Positions 54,610 to 63,793 are shown, counted from the stretch's first letter. The stretch: 64,000 bases of DNA from Pandoraea apista (GCF_001465595.2 NZ_CP013481.2:4712001-4776000), one strand, 5' to 3'. A program made the numbers and translations. Notes: generated from the sequence alone by a model not told the origin.

Positions 54610-54767
54610 GGCTTTGGGTCGGGGTGACGGAGACGGCGTTGACGCTCATCTTACCGTGCGTGCCGAGCCTCGGCTAAATCGACGTGAAAGCGTGGCGCAA
54701 ATGCATCGGCGTACGAACGCGATGGCACCTCCCGATCCTGCAACGCCTCCGCTTCGGCTCTCCGGGA

Positions 54768-55634
54768 CTACGTCCCCACCTCGTCTGCCCGCCCCACCGC
54801 GCCGAAGCGCCACGACAACCGATGCGCCGCCGCAAGCAACGCCTGCGCGGGCGGTGCGTCCAGCGCAGTCTCGAAACTGCCGGCCGAGCCCATCAACGCA
54901 AGCACCAGCGTCACTTCTCCCGTGTGATCGAACACCGGCACCGCGACCGTGTCGATACCGGGCACCGGATTGCTCAGCGCCGTATCGAATCGCTGTGCGC
55001 GAATCGACGCCAGCCGCTCGGCATAGTCCGGCGCGGGCGTGGCGGCGCGCCCTTCCGCGCCCAGCCCCGCCATGCGTACCGGCTCTTGCGAAAGCAACCC
55101 GTCGAGCACCGCTTCCGGAAGGAAGGCGGCGAACGTACGCCCGATAGCGGTGTTCACCAGCGAGAGCACCGTGCCAATGCGCAGGCTGACGTGTTGCGGC
55201 CGCATCGCTTCCTCCAGCCGAACCACCGTGGGACCGACCGGCCCCAGCACGGCCATCGCGGCCGACAATCCGGTGGATTGCGCGAGCGCGAGGATCTCCG
55301 GCTCGGCTTCGCCCGTCGGCGAAAGCCGTTGCAGCGCCATCAATCCGAGTTCGAGACTCAAGGCCCCCGCCTCGAAGTTGCCGTTCTCGTTACGCGTAAG
55401 CAAGCCCGCACGTTGCAGGCTCACCAGATGCGGATGCGCCTTCGCTGCAACCATGCCCGCATCGCGTGCGAGAGCGCCCAGCGACAGAGGACGCCCCGCC
55501 GCAACGAGTGCTTCGAGCAACGCACCGGTGCTTTCCAGCGCCTGAATACCGCGCTGCGGCTTCGTCGCTGGCTGCGGCGAGATCACGTCGTTTCTCGACT
55601 CGCCGCTGCCGGCGAGGCTTCGCGTTGCGCTCAT
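54768..55634 (-). CDS. IclR-family regulator, second of a coupled pair
   Basis: A 288-residue IclR protein with an HTH segment SLGALARDAGMVAAKAHPHL and effector domain (VSLRIGTVLSLVNTAIGRTF, DTVAVPVFDHTGEVTLVLALM). Its ATG overlaps the stop of the upstream IclR gene by four bases. The two proteins are clearly paralogous (KAHPHLVSL versus QAHPYLVSL; GTVLSLVNTAIGRTF versus GSVMSLTTTSTGRTF). They may form mixed oligomers or act in sequence. It probably controls the divergent MBL/monooxygenase operon. Confidence 0.87.
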   Translation of the reverse strand: MSATRSLAGSGESRNDVISPQPATKPQRGIQALESTGALLEALVAAGRPLSLGALARDAGMVAAKAHPHLVSLQRAGLLTRNENGNFEAGALSLELGLMALQRLSPTGEAEPEILALAQSTGLSAAMAVLGPVGPTVVRLEEAMRPQHVSLRIGTVLSLVNTAIGRTFAAFLPEAVLDGLLSQEPVRMAGLGAEGRAATPAPDYAERLASIRAQRFDTALSNPVPGIDTVAVPVFDHTGEVTLVLALMGSAGSFETALDAPPAQALLAAAHRLSWRFGAVGRADEVGT

Positions 55635-56452
55635 GCGTTCACCTCGCCGGTATCTCGCTCAGCATCGACCTGCGACGCAATGGCGCTTGCTGCCGCACGC
55701 AGCGCCGTAGCCACCGCGCCATCCCACGACACATCGAGCGCCGCCGTCGGCCCGATAGCCGTGAGTGCCAGACGCAGGCGTGCACTCGCATCGAACACCG
55801 GTGCGCACAAACTGCTCACCGACGGACTCGGCGTGTTCACACTGCGCGACATACCGTGCGTGCGTGTCTCGTCGAGCAACGCCTCGAACCGCTCACGTTC
55901 CGCCCGGACTGCCGGCATTTGCTCATGCCACGCCTGCGGCCATTGCGCTGGCGGCGTGAAGGCGCAGAACGTACGGCCGGTCGACGTCGTGGTGAGCGAC
56001 ATGACAGAACCGACGTGCAGATTCACATGCAACGGAAACGCCGCGCGTTCGAAATGCACAACGAGCGGACCTTGCGGCGCATGCGTGGATATCGCGACGC
56101 AAAGGCCGGTCTCTCGCGCCAGCGCAGTCACGCGCGGCACGGCAGCGCGATACGCCGGATCGTTTTCAAGATGCAATAACGCGAGGCGCAACGTCATGGG
56201 GCCTGGCGTGTAGTCGCCCGACATCGGGTCGCGCTTGAGCAACCCCAATCGGGTGAGACTGACCAGATACGGGTGAGCCTGTGCCGGCGGCAACCCGGCA
56301 AGCGTGGCGAGATCGCCCGGCCCTAGCGGGCGTCGCGCCTGCGCCAGCGCCTGAAGTACGCGTGCGGCCACATCTACGCTTTGCACGCCGCGCGAGGCTC
56401 GGCCGGGTCGGCCGCCTGCGTCGGCAGTGCCGTCCATCGGAATTCGGTTCAT
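55631..56452 (-). CDS. IclR-family regulator, first of a coupled pair
   Basis: A 273-residue IclR protein with HTH segment GPGDLATLAGLPPAQAHPYL and effector domain (HVNLHVGSVMSLTTTSTGRTF, LCAPVFDASARLRLALTAIG). It is the promoter-proximal member of the tandem pair, divergent from the MBL-fold gene, with a 21-bp palindrome between. The acidic DNA-contact region differs from classical IclR, so the ligand cannot be guessed beyond an aromatic acid (inference from the neighbouring monooxygenase). Confidence 0.87.
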   Translation of the reverse strand: MNRIPMDGTADAGGRPGRASRGVQSVDVAARVLQALAQARRPLGPGDLATLAGLPPAQAHPYLVSLTRLGLLKRDPMSGDYTPGPMTLRLALLHLENDPAYRAAVPRVTALARETGLCVAISTHAPQGPLVVHFERAAFPLHVNLHVGSVMSLTTTSTGRTFCAFTPPAQWPQAWHEQMPAVRAERERFEALLDETRTHGMSRSVNTPSPSVSSLCAPVFDASARLRLALTAIGPTAALDVSWDGAVATALRAAASAIASQVDAERDTGEVNA

Positions 56453-56605
56453 GCGGTCGTGGGAGGCAGGCTCCCCAAGGAAAATGGCCTAGATTCTAAA
56501 CAAGTCGGCGTCCGTTTTTTCAAGCTTCCCTGTCACGCATTAGGGTTAACCCGCAGCAAAAGCAGCATCGGATGGCCAACGCCATCACATTAGCAAATAA
56601 CAATC

Positions 56606-56626
56606 ATATTTGTCATTGACAAATAT
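56606..56626. promoter_or_regulatory. Perfect 21-bp palindrome between the IclR pair and the MBL gene
   Basis: The arms ATATTTGTCA (56606-56615) and TGACAAATAT (56617-56626) flank a single T. It lies 70 bp before the MBL-fold gene and 154 bp before the divergent IclR gene, in an AT-rich patch. It is the obvious candidate operator for one or both IclR proteins. Confidence 0.65.
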
Positions 56627-56695
56627 TCTGGGCGTTTCGTAAGATGCCCTCATCATCCGCACCATCCCCGCAGACGAGATAAGAGAGAGACAAGC

Positions 56696-57655
56696 ATGGC
56701 CAAAGCATTCGCCTCGCAAGCCGACCTGGAAGCCAAAAAGGTCACGTTCACCCAACTGTCGGAAAACACCTGGGCCTATACGGCCGAGGGCGATCCGAAT
56801 TCCGGCGTCATCATTGGCGACGACGGCGTGATGATCGTCGACACGACGGCCACGCCCGCCATGGCGCAGGACCTCATCGCGAAGATCCGCACGGTCACCG
56901 ACAAGCCGATCAAGTACGTGGTGCTCTCGCACTATCACGCCGTGCGTGTGCTCGGCGCATCGGCTTATTTCGCCGAAGGGGCGCAGCAGATCATCGCAAG
57001 CCGCGGCACTTACGAAATGATCGTCGAGCGCGGCGAGGCCGACATGAAGTCGGAGATCGAGCGCTTCCCGCGCCTGTTCGCCGGTGTCGAGACGGTGCCC
57101 GGCCTCACATGGCCGACGCTCGTCTTCGAAAAGGAAATGACGCTCTTCCTCGGCAAGCTCGAAGTGAAGATCGCGCACCTCGGTTCGGGTCACACCAAGG
57201 GCGACACCGTCGTGTGGCTGCCGTCGCAGAAGGTGCTGTTCTCGGGCGATCTGGTCGAGTACGACGCTGCCTGCTACACCGGCGACGCGCAACTCGCCGA
57301 ATGGCCCGCCACGCTCGACGCGCTGGCCGCCCTCGGAGCAGAGAAGCTCGTGCCGGGCCGGGGTCCGGCGCTGACCACGCCCGAAGAGGTTGCCAAGGGT
57401 CTCGCCTACACGAAGGACTTCGTGACGACGCTGTTCGAAGCGGGCAAGCAAGCCGTCGAACAGAAGCTCGACCTCAAGGGAGCAATGGCCCTCACGCGCA
57501 GCCACATGGACCCGAAGTTCGGCCATGTCTTCATCTACGAACACTGCCTGCCGTTCGATGTGACGCGCGCGTTCGACGAAGCGAGCGGTATCACGCATCC
57601 GCGCATCTGGACGGCGCAACGCGACAAGGAAATGTGGGCCGCATTGCAGGACTGA
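56696..57655 (+). CDS. MBL-fold metallo-hydrolase-like protein with altered metal motif
   Basis: A 319-residue metallo-beta-lactamase-fold protein. The canonical HxHxDH motif reads HYHAVR at residues 79-84, so the aspartate and third histidine of the second metal site are replaced. Later motifs remain (GSGHTKGDTVVWLP and FSGDLVEYDAACY). It probably still binds one metal or has lost hydrolase activity. It is the first gene of an operon with an FAD monooxygenase and DUF2783 gene. AGAGAGA precedes the ATG. Confidence 0.85.
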   Translation: MAKAFASQADLEAKKVTFTQLSENTWAYTAEGDPNSGVIIGDDGVMIVDTTATPAMAQDLIAKIRTVTDKPIKYVVLSHYHAVRVLGASAYFAEGAQQIIASRGTYEMIVERGEADMKSEIERFPRLFAGVETVPGLTWPTLVFEKEMTLFLGKLEVKIAHLGSGHTKGDTVVWLPSQKVLFSGDLVEYDAACYTGDAQLAEWPATLDALAALGAEKLVPGRGPALTTPEEVAKGLAYTKDFVTTLFEAGKQAVEQKLDLKGAMALTRSHMDPKFGHVFIYEHCLPFDVTRAFDEASGITHPRIWTAQRDKEMWAALQD

Positions 57656-57740
57656 GCGCGCCGAGAGCAAAAAGCAAAAGCAAAAAACGGAACCCGCCGG
57701 CGCGTGTGCGCCGGTGCGGTACCGACGATGGAGACATTGC

Positions 57741-59474
57741 ATGAGCAGCATCGATTACCAGCGCCTGACGTTCGATTACCGGCCATGCGCAGAACAATCC
57801 GGCAGCGTAGCGCCCGAGACACATCCGGTGATCGTGGTCGGCGCGGGTCCCGTGGGACTGGCGACCGCGATCGATCTCGCGCAGCAAGGCGTATCCGTGA
57901 TCGTCCTCGACGACGATTGCACCCTCTCGAGCGGCTCGCGCGCCATCTGCTTCGCCAAGCGCACACTCGATATCTTCGACCGTCTCGGTTGCGGCGAGCG
58001 CATGGTGCAAAAAGGGGTTTGCTGGAATGTGGGCCGTGTATTTCTGCGCGATCAGGAGGTCTACAACTTCGACTTGCTGCCCGAAGCAGGGCACCATCGT
58101 CCGGCGTTCATCAATCTTCAGCAGTATTACGTCGAAGGCTACCTGTTCGAGCGCGCCTGCGAGTTGCCGAACATTGACATCCGCTGGAAAAACAAGGTGG
58201 TCGGCCTCACGCAACAAGGCACGCCGGGCACCCCCGACGCGAGCGTGACACTCACGGTCGAGACGCCCGACGGCGAATATCAAACGCGCGCCCGTTATGT
58301 TGTGGCCGCCGACGGTTCACGCAGTCCCGTGCGCAAGTTGATCGGTGTCGACAGCCACGGCCGCACGTTCAAGGACCGCTTCCTGATCGCCGACGTCAAG
58401 ATGACCGCGGACTTTCCGGCGGAGCGCTGGTTCTGGTTCGATCCGCCGTTCCATCCGAATCAGTCCGTGCTGCTGCATCGCCAGCCCGACAACGTGTGGC
58501 GCATCGATTTCCAATTGGGATGGGACGCCGACCCGGCACTCGAGAAGACCCCCGAGCGGGTAATCCCGCGCGTGCAGGCATTGCTGGGGCCCGATGCCAA
58601 GTTCACGCTGGAGTGGGTCAGCGTCTACACGTTCTCGTGCCTGCGCATGGACGACTTCCGGCACGGCCATGTGCTGTTTGCCGGCGACGCCGCGCACGGT
58701 GTGTCGCCGTTCGGTGCACGCGGCGCAAACAGCGGCGTGCAGGATGCCGAAAACCTGGCGTGGAAACTCTCGGCGGTGCTCGCCGGCCACGCGCCCGACA
58801 CCTTGCTCGACACCTATGCGCGTGAACGCGAATTCGCCGCCGACGAGAACATTCGCAACTCCACTCGCTCCACTGACTTCATCACGCCGAAGAGCCCCGT
58901 CTCGCGCGTATTCCGCGATGCCGTGCTGACACTGGCACGCGATCATGCATTCGCCCGTCAGCTGGTCAACAGCGGGCGCCTGTCGGTGCCTGCCGTGCTG
59001 CATGAGTCGACACTCAACACCGTGGGCAGCGACCCGTTCGCCGGGCGCATGGTGCCGGGCGCCGCTTGTGTCGATGCACCGCTCACGCGCCAGGGACAGG
59101 ACGGCTGGCTGCTGCCGCGTCTGGGCGGACGCTTCGTCGCGCTCGTGTTCGGCACGCCGCGCTCGCTCGAACCCGCATCGCTTGCGGCCCTCGATGCTCT
59201 GGCAAACGACAGTGTGCCGGTCGTGCCGGTGTTCGTCACACCCGATGCCGAGGCCGCGCAAGACACGCACGACGTGCACAGTGTCTGGCATGACGTGCAA
59301 GGTCTGGCCGCCCAACGTTACGACGCTGCACCGGGTACGGTGTATCTGATTCGTCCGGATCAACACGTGTGCGCACGCTGGCGCACGGTCGACGCTACGG
59401 CGATTGCCGCCGCACGCGAACGCGCGCTCGGGCGCATCGTGCCGGAAGTCGCGCCGATGCAATGCGCGGCCTGA
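57741..59474 (+). CDS. FAD-dependent aromatic monooxygenase (PheA/MhpA-type)
   Basis: A 577-residue flavoprotein hydroxylase. The FAD motif GAGPVGLATA is near residue 34, the DG motif is in AADGSRSPVR and the GD motif is in FAGDAAHGVSPFGARGANSG. A C-terminal thioredoxin-like domain (GWLLPRLGGRFVALVFG) is typical of the phenol/3-hydroxyphenylpropionate hydroxylase group. It should hydroxylate a phenolic acid with NAD(P)H. GGAGA precedes the ATG. It lies 85 bp after the MBL gene and 66 bp before DUF2783, and pca genes follow in the next operon. The exact substrate is unknown. Confidence 0.88.
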   Translation: MSSIDYQRLTFDYRPCAEQSGSVAPETHPVIVVGAGPVGLATAIDLAQQGVSVIVLDDDCTLSSGSRAICFAKRTLDIFDRLGCGERMVQKGVCWNVGRVFLRDQEVYNFDLLPEAGHHRPAFINLQQYYVEGYLFERACELPNIDIRWKNKVVGLTQQGTPGTPDASVTLTVETPDGEYQTRARYVVAADGSRSPVRKLIGVDSHGRTFKDRFLIADVKMTADFPAERWFWFDPPFHPNQSVLLHRQPDNVWRIDFQLGWDADPALEKTPERVIPRVQALLGPDAKFTLEWVSVYTFSCLRMDDFRHGHVLFAGDAAHGVSPFGARGANSGVQDAENLAWKLSAVLAGHAPDTLLDTYAREREFAADENIRNSTRSTDFITPKSPVSRVFRDAVLTLARDHAFARQLVNSGRLSVPAVLHESTLNTVGSDPFAGRMVPGAACVDAPLTRQGQDGWLLPRLGGRFVALVFGTPRSLEPASLAALDALANDSVPVVPVFVTPDAEAAQDTHDVHSVWHDVQGLAAQRYDAAPGTVYLIRPDQHVCARWRTVDATAIAAARERALGRIVPEVAPMQCAA

Positions 59475-59540
59475 CGTTGGCGCAGCCGATCGCGTCCAAC
59501 GACGCTCAGACCTCACCGATTTCGCAGGAAGGAGAACTTC

Positions 59541-59750
59541 ATGGCACTCGATACACAACCGCGGCTGACGCGTCCGGATGATTTTTACGAAGCCCTGATC
59601 GACATGCATCGCGATCTCGACGAGTCGCAGAGTCAGGCCGCCAACGCACAACTGATCTTGTTGCTCGCCAACCAGATCGGCGATCACGACACGCTGCTCT
59701 CGGCGCTTCGTCTGGCACGCGCGGGGGCATTGGGCAACGCCGCGCATTGA
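59541..59750 (+). CDS. DUF2783 family protein
   Basis: A 69-residue, mostly helical soluble protein (PDDFYEALIDMHRDLDESQSQ and LLSALRLARAG). This family repeatedly follows FAD-dependent aromatic hydroxylases, so it is probably an accessory of the preceding enzyme (inference from context). AGGAGA precedes the ATG. It is followed by a strong terminator. Confidence 0.82.
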   Translation: MALDTQPRLTRPDDFYEALIDMHRDLDESQSQAANAQLILLLANQIGDHDTLLSALRLARAGALGNAAH

Positions 59751-59789
59751 TCGCTCCGGCATCGCTCGATGCGCCACACCTCCCAACGA

Positions 59790-59830
59790 AAAGCGGGGCG
59801 CCCGATGACCGGGCGCCCCGCTTTCTTTTA
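59790..59830. terminator. Strong bidirectional terminator between DUF2783 and the pcaR-like gene
   Basis: AAAGCGGGGCGCCCG (59790-59804) and CGGGCGCCCCGCTTT (59810-59824) are perfect 15-bp arms with a 5-base loop. The plus-strand side runs into CTTTTA, and the arm begins with A on the other side, so it can serve both converging genes. Confidence 0.9.
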
Positions 59831-59859
59831 TGCGATGGGGGTTGTCGTGCTAGCGGGCG

Positions 59860-60660
59860 TTACACCACCACCATCTGCGAAATCTTCTGCGCCGCCTGCT
59901 GTAGCGGCGCGAGGAACTTCGTTTCCATCTCGGCGGCGGAAGTCCGGTTGGCCTGACCGCTGACGTTCATCGCTGCAATGACTTGCCCCGCCCGATTGCG
60001 GATCGGTGCGGCAATCGAAATCAGCCCCTCCTCCAGTTCCTGATCGACCAGCGCCCATCCCTTGGCGCGCACGTCGAGTATGCGCTCGCGCAAGGCGTCG
60101 ATGTCCGTCACCGTACGGCGTGTGTGCTGACGAATATCGGCGCGGCGTAATGCAGCGTCGATTTCTCCATCGGGCAACGCCGAGAGCAAGACGCGCCCCA
60201 TCGACGTGCACCACGCCGGCAAGCGGCTGCCGATCGACAGGTTGATCGACATCACCTTGCGCACAGGCACACGCAGCACGTAGACGATGTCGTCGCCGTC
60301 GAGCACCGACGCGGAACTGCTCTCCTGCACCTGTTGCACGAGCGCCTCCATGAACGGTTCGGCAAGATTCCACAGCGGCATCGACGTCAGATAGGAAAAC
60401 CCAAGGTCGAGAATTCGCGGCGTCAGCCGGAACAACCGCCCTTCGCTTCGTACATAACCCAGCGCCTCGAGCGTGAGCAGAATGCGGCGCGCACCGGCGC
60501 GCGTGAGCCCCGAAGCCTGTGCGACTTCCGAGAGAGTCTGCGCGGGGCGCGCCGCGCTGAATGCCTTGACGACCGCCAGCCCGCGCGCGAACGACTGTAC
60601 ATAGGAGTCGCCGGGTTTCTTGTCGGTCGGTTCAATAGCGTCGTTCGGCACGGGTGTCAT
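59860..60660 (-). CDS. pcaR: IclR-family regulator of the PcaR/PcaU/PobR subgroup
   Basis: A 266-residue regulator with HTH segment TLSEVAQASGLTRAGARRIL and effector domain (VMSINLSIGSRLPAWCTSMGRVLLSAL). The GDSYVQSFARGLAVVKAFS N-terminal stretch and CTSMGRVLL are the signature of PcaR/PcaU-type activators of beta-ketoadipate genes. The ATG at 60660 is chosen over 60831. It is divergent from pcaIJF with a large palindrome in the gap, so it likely activates them in response to beta-ketoadipate. Confidence 0.87.
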   Translation of the reverse strand: MTPVPNDAIEPTDKKPGDSYVQSFARGLAVVKAFSAARPAQTLSEVAQASGLTRAGARRILLTLEALGYVRSEGRLFRLTPRILDLGFSYLTSMPLWNLAEPFMEALVQQVQESSSASVLDGDDIVYVLRVPVRKVMSINLSIGSRLPAWCTSMGRVLLSALPDGEIDAALRRADIRQHTRRTVTDIDALRERILDVRAKGWALVDQELEEGLISIAAPIRNRAGQVIAAMNVSGQANRTSAAEMETKFLAPLQQAAQKISQMVVV

Positions 60661-60845
60661 GGGGATGAATTTCGGGTAATCGGGCGTCTTCGCGTGAACG
60701 GCAAGCGTAATGGATTTGTGTCGCAGGTTCCACCGCACGGCGCACGCCATCCGATTGCACGCGGCGTCACGGCATCGCACCAGCCCTACACGGCGCCAAC
60801 CCCGGGGCCGCCCTCGCTTGACGGCCGACATGGGAACGCTTACGC

Positions 60846-60881
60846 TGTTCTTATAGCGAATATTTGTTCGCTATAAGAACA
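60846..60881. promoter_or_regulatory. Candidate PcaR operator: 15-bp perfect inverted repeat
   Basis: The arms TGTTCTTATAGCGAA (60846-60860) and TTCGCTATAAGAACA (60867-60881) are exact reverse complements with a 6-base spacer. The site lies 107 bp before the pcaI GTG and 185 bp before the divergent regulator start. Its length, AT-rich character and position suit a binding site for a PcaR-type IclR protein. Confidence 0.65.
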
Positions 60882-60988
60882 TTGTGAACCAGACGAGGCC
60901 ACTGGACAAGCGGGCCATCGCCGGAAAACACCCAACGTGGGCAACGGACGTGAGCCGTCGGCCCGATGGAACTGCCCAGGAGGCACGT

Positions 60989-61666
60989 GTGATCAACAAG
61001 ATTTACGACTCGCTCGCCAGTGCGGTCGCCGGCGTTCACGACGGCGCGACGATCATGATTGGCGGCTTCGGCAACGCCGGCATGCCCTCGGCGCTCATCG
61101 ACGCCCTGATCGATCAGGGCGCGCGCGATCTGACCATCGTCAACAACAACGCCGGTAACGGCGAGACTGGCCTTGCTGCGTTGCTCAAAGCCGGGCGCGT
61201 GCGCAAGATCATCTGTTCGTTCCCGCGTCAGACCGACTCACAGGTATTCGACGCCCTCTACCGCGCGGGCAAGATCGAACTGGAACTGGTGCCACAGGGC
61301 AACCTCGCCGAGCGAATTCGTGCGGCCGGCGCAGGCATTGGCGGATTCTTCACGCCGACAGGCTACGGCACGCTACTCGCCGAAGGTAAGGAAACGCGCG
61401 TGATCGACGGCAAGCCGTATGTGTTCGAGCTGCCGATCCATGCCGACTTCGCCCTTATCAAAGCGCTCAAGGGCGATCGCTGGGGCAATCTCGTGTATCG
61501 CAAGACCGCCCGTAACTTCGGCCCGATCATGGCCACGGCGGCGAAGTGCGCCATCGTTCAGGTGAACGAAGTCGTCGAGCTGGGCGAGCTTGATCCGGAA
61601 GCCGTAGTCACACCCGGCATCTTCGTTCAGCGCATCGTCGCGGTGCCCGGCACCGCGCGCGCCTGA
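60989..61666 (+). CDS. pcaI: 3-oxoadipate CoA-transferase subunit A
   Basis: A 225-residue alpha subunit of succinyl-CoA:3-oxoadipate CoA-transferase in the beta-ketoadipate pathway. The N-terminus contains VHDGATIMIGGFGNAGMPSALI, and NNNAGNGETGLAALL and GFFTPTGYGTLLAEGKETR are typical of this subunit. The GTG at 60989 has AGGAGG five bases upstream, whereas the frame open from 60884 would start inside the promoter. The length is close to the Pseudomonas protein. It lies 25 bp before pcaJ. Confidence 0.92.
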   Translation: MINKIYDSLASAVAGVHDGATIMIGGFGNAGMPSALIDALIDQGARDLTIVNNNAGNGETGLAALLKAGRVRKIICSFPRQTDSQVFDALYRAGKIELELVPQGNLAERIRAAGAGIGGFFTPTGYGTLLAEGKETRVIDGKPYVFELPIHADFALIKALKGDRWGNLVYRKTARNFGPIMATAAKCAIVQVNEVVELGELDPEAVVTPGIFVQRIVAVPGTARA

Positions 61667-61691
61667 TCCCCATCTGAATTCGGAGCACGAC

Positions 61692-62342
61692 ATGAACCGA
61701 CTGACCCGCGACCAGATGGCCGCCCGCGTCGCCCAGGACATTCCCGACGGCGCTTACGTGAACCTCGGCATCGGCCTGCCGACGGCCGTCGCCAATCATT
61801 TGCCCGCTGAAAAGGAGATCATTCTTCAGAGCGAAAACGGCGTGATCGGCATGGGCCCGGCCCCGGCAAAGGGCGAAGAGGACGAAGACCTCATCAACGC
61901 CGGCAAGCAACCTGTCACGCTCAAGCCAGGCGGCGCCTTTTTCCATCACGCCGATTCGTTCGCGATGATGCGTGGCGGCCACCTCGACTTCTGCGTGCTG
62001 GGGGCATTCCAGGTCTCGACCACCGGCGACCTCGCCAACTGGCACACCGGTGCCCCCGACGCTATCCCGGCCGTGGGCGGCGCCATGGATCTCGCGAGCG
62101 GCGCCAAGCAGGTGTTCGTGATGATGGAGCACCAGACCAAGCAAGGCGAGAGCAAGATCGTCGAGCAATGCACGTATCCGCTGACCGGTGTGGGTTGCGT
62201 CACGCGCATCTATACCGATCTGGCCGTGCTCGATGTCACGCCCGAAGGCCTGCGTGTCGTCGATATCGTCGACGGTCTCTCGTTCGACGAACTACAACGT
62301 CTGACCGGTGTGACGCTGCTGCCGTCGCCGGCCATTGCCTGA
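61692..62342 (+). CDS. pcaJ: 3-oxoadipate CoA-transferase subunit B
   Basis: A 216-residue beta subunit. The catalytic glutamate is in LQSENGVIGMGPAP, with GGAFFHHADSFAMMRGGHLDFCVLG and AMDLASGAKQVFVMMEH as family features. Together with PcaI it transfers CoA to 3-oxoadipate, making 3-oxoadipyl-CoA. It is read in one operon with pcaI and pcaF. A GGAG precedes the ATG. Confidence 0.93.
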   Translation: MNRLTRDQMAARVAQDIPDGAYVNLGIGLPTAVANHLPAEKEIILQSENGVIGMGPAPAKGEEDEDLINAGKQPVTLKPGGAFFHHADSFAMMRGGHLDFCVLGAFQVSTTGDLANWHTGAPDAIPAVGGAMDLASGAKQVFVMMEHQTKQGESKIVEQCTYPLTGVGCVTRIYTDLAVLDVTPEGLRVVDIVDGLSFDELQRLTGVTLLPSPAIA

Positions 62343-62358
62343 CCCATCGCACGACACC

Positions 62359-62396
62359 ATCGCCGGGACATCACTCGATGTGACCCGGCGATTTTC
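62359..62396 (+). promoter_or_regulatory. Hairpin in the pcaJ-pcaF gap
   Basis: ATCGCCGGG (62359-62367) pairs with CCCGGCGAT (62384-62392), enclosing a second small stem (ACATC with GATGT), and is followed by TTTTC. It could be a weak terminator that lowers pcaF expression or an mRNA-stabilising hairpin in the 70-bp gap. Confidence 0.5.
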
Positions 62397-62412
62397 ATTG
62401 TGAGGTAGACAA

Positions 62413-63615
62413 ATGAGTGAAGTCTTCATCTGCGACGCGATTCGCACCCCGATCGGCCGCTACGGCGGCGCGCTGTCTTCCGTGCGTGCCGACGACCTCG
62501 GCGCCATTCCCCTCAAGGCGCTGATGGCGCGTAACGGCGGCGTCGACTGGACACAGGTAGACGACGTCATCTTCGGCTGCGCCAATCAGGCGGGCGAAGA
62601 CAATCGCAACGTGGCGCGCATGTCGTCGCTACTGGCCGGGCTGCCGCAGGACGTGCCGGGTGCTACGCTCAACCGTCTGTGCGGTTCGGGGATGGACGCC
62701 ATTGGCACCGCAGCGCGCGCCATCAAAGCAGGCGAAGCAAGTCTGATGATCGCGGGCGGCGTGGAAAGCATGAGCCGTGCGCCGTTCGTGATGGGCAAGG
62801 CAGCGAGCGCGTTTTCGCGTCAGGCCGAAATTTACGATACGACGATCGGCTGGCGCTTCGTCAATCCGTTGATGAAGGCGCAGTACGGTGTGGATTCGAT
62901 GCCCGAGACGGGCGAGAACGTCGCGACCGAGTTCGGCATCAGCCGTGAAGATCAGGATCGCTTTGCGGTGCGCTCGCAAGAGAAGGCAGCGCGCGCTCAG
63001 GCGAACGGCACGCTTGCCGAGGAAATCACGCCGGTGTCCATCGCCCAGAAGAAGGGCGAAGCGATCATCGTGGATCACGACGAACATCCGCGTGCAACGA
63101 GCATGGAAGCGCTCGCCAGACTGAAGGGCGTGGTACGCCCTGATGGGACCGTGACCGCCGGTAACGCTTCTGGCGTGAACGACGGCGCCTGCGCGCTGCT
63201 GTTGGCAGACGAGGCGAGTGCGGCGCGCTTTGGCCTGACGCCGCGAGCCCGCATTCTGGGCATGGCGACGGCAGGGGTAGCACCGCGCATCATGGGCATC
63301 GGTCCGGCTCCCGCAACGAAAAAACTGCTCGCGCGGCTCGGTATGTCGCTCGATCAGTTCGATGTCATCGAACTCAATGAAGCGTTTGCGAGCCAGGGCT
63401 TGGCCGTGCTGCGTCAGCTCGGTGTGGCCGACGACGACCTGCGCGTCAATCCGAATGGTGGCGCTATCGCGCTGGGCCATCCGCTCGGCATGAGCGGCGC
63501 ACGTCTGGTCACGACGGCGATGTATCAACTGAAGCGTTCTAGTGGTCGCTTCGCGCTGTGTACGATGTGCATTGGGGTCGGCCAAGGCATCGCTATCGCC
63601 ATCGAAGCGGTGTAA
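62413..63615 (+). CDS. pcaF: 3-oxoadipyl-CoA thiolase
   Basis: A 400-residue thiolase that cleaves 3-oxoadipyl-CoA to succinyl-CoA and acetyl-CoA, the last step of the beta-ketoadipate pathway. The active-site cysteine is in [11 protein letters not shown], the histidines in [10 protein letters not shown] and the second cysteine in [10 protein letters not shown]. The [16 protein letters not shown] region is characteristic of PcaF-type thiolases. GAGGT precedes the ATG. It follows pcaJ by 70 bp. Confidence 0.94.
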   Translation: MSEVFICDAIRTPIGRYGGALSSVRADDLGAIPLKALMARNGGVDWTQVDDVIFGCANQAGEDNRNVARMSSLLAGLPQDVPGATLNRLCGSGMDAIGTAARAIKAGEASLMIAGGVESMSRAPFVMGKAASAFSRQAEIYDTTIGWRFVNPLMKAQYGVDSMPETGENVATEFGISREDQDRFAVRSQEKAARAQANGTLAEEITPVSIAQKKGEAIIVDHDEHPRATSMEALARLKGVVRPDGTVTAGNASGVNDGACALLLADEASAARFGLTPRARILGMATAGVAPRIMGIGPAPATKKLLARLGMSLDQFDVIELNEAFASQGLAVLRQLGVADDDLRVNPNGGAIALGHPLGMSGARLVTTAMYQLKRSSGRFALCTMCIGVGQGIAIAIEAV

Positions 63616-63793
63616 TCTCACTACCCCGCCGATGTTTCCGGGCCGGAGCGCGCGTACGAGGCTGGATAAGTCTCGCTACGCCGCACCGGAGTCCCGTGCG
63701 CACGATCAGCGCCGCGCGGGACTCGTCTGCCCTGTGTCTCCTTCCGTCCTTCCTGTTGTTTCTGTGGGGTGCCGTTGACGCTGCGATAACCGC

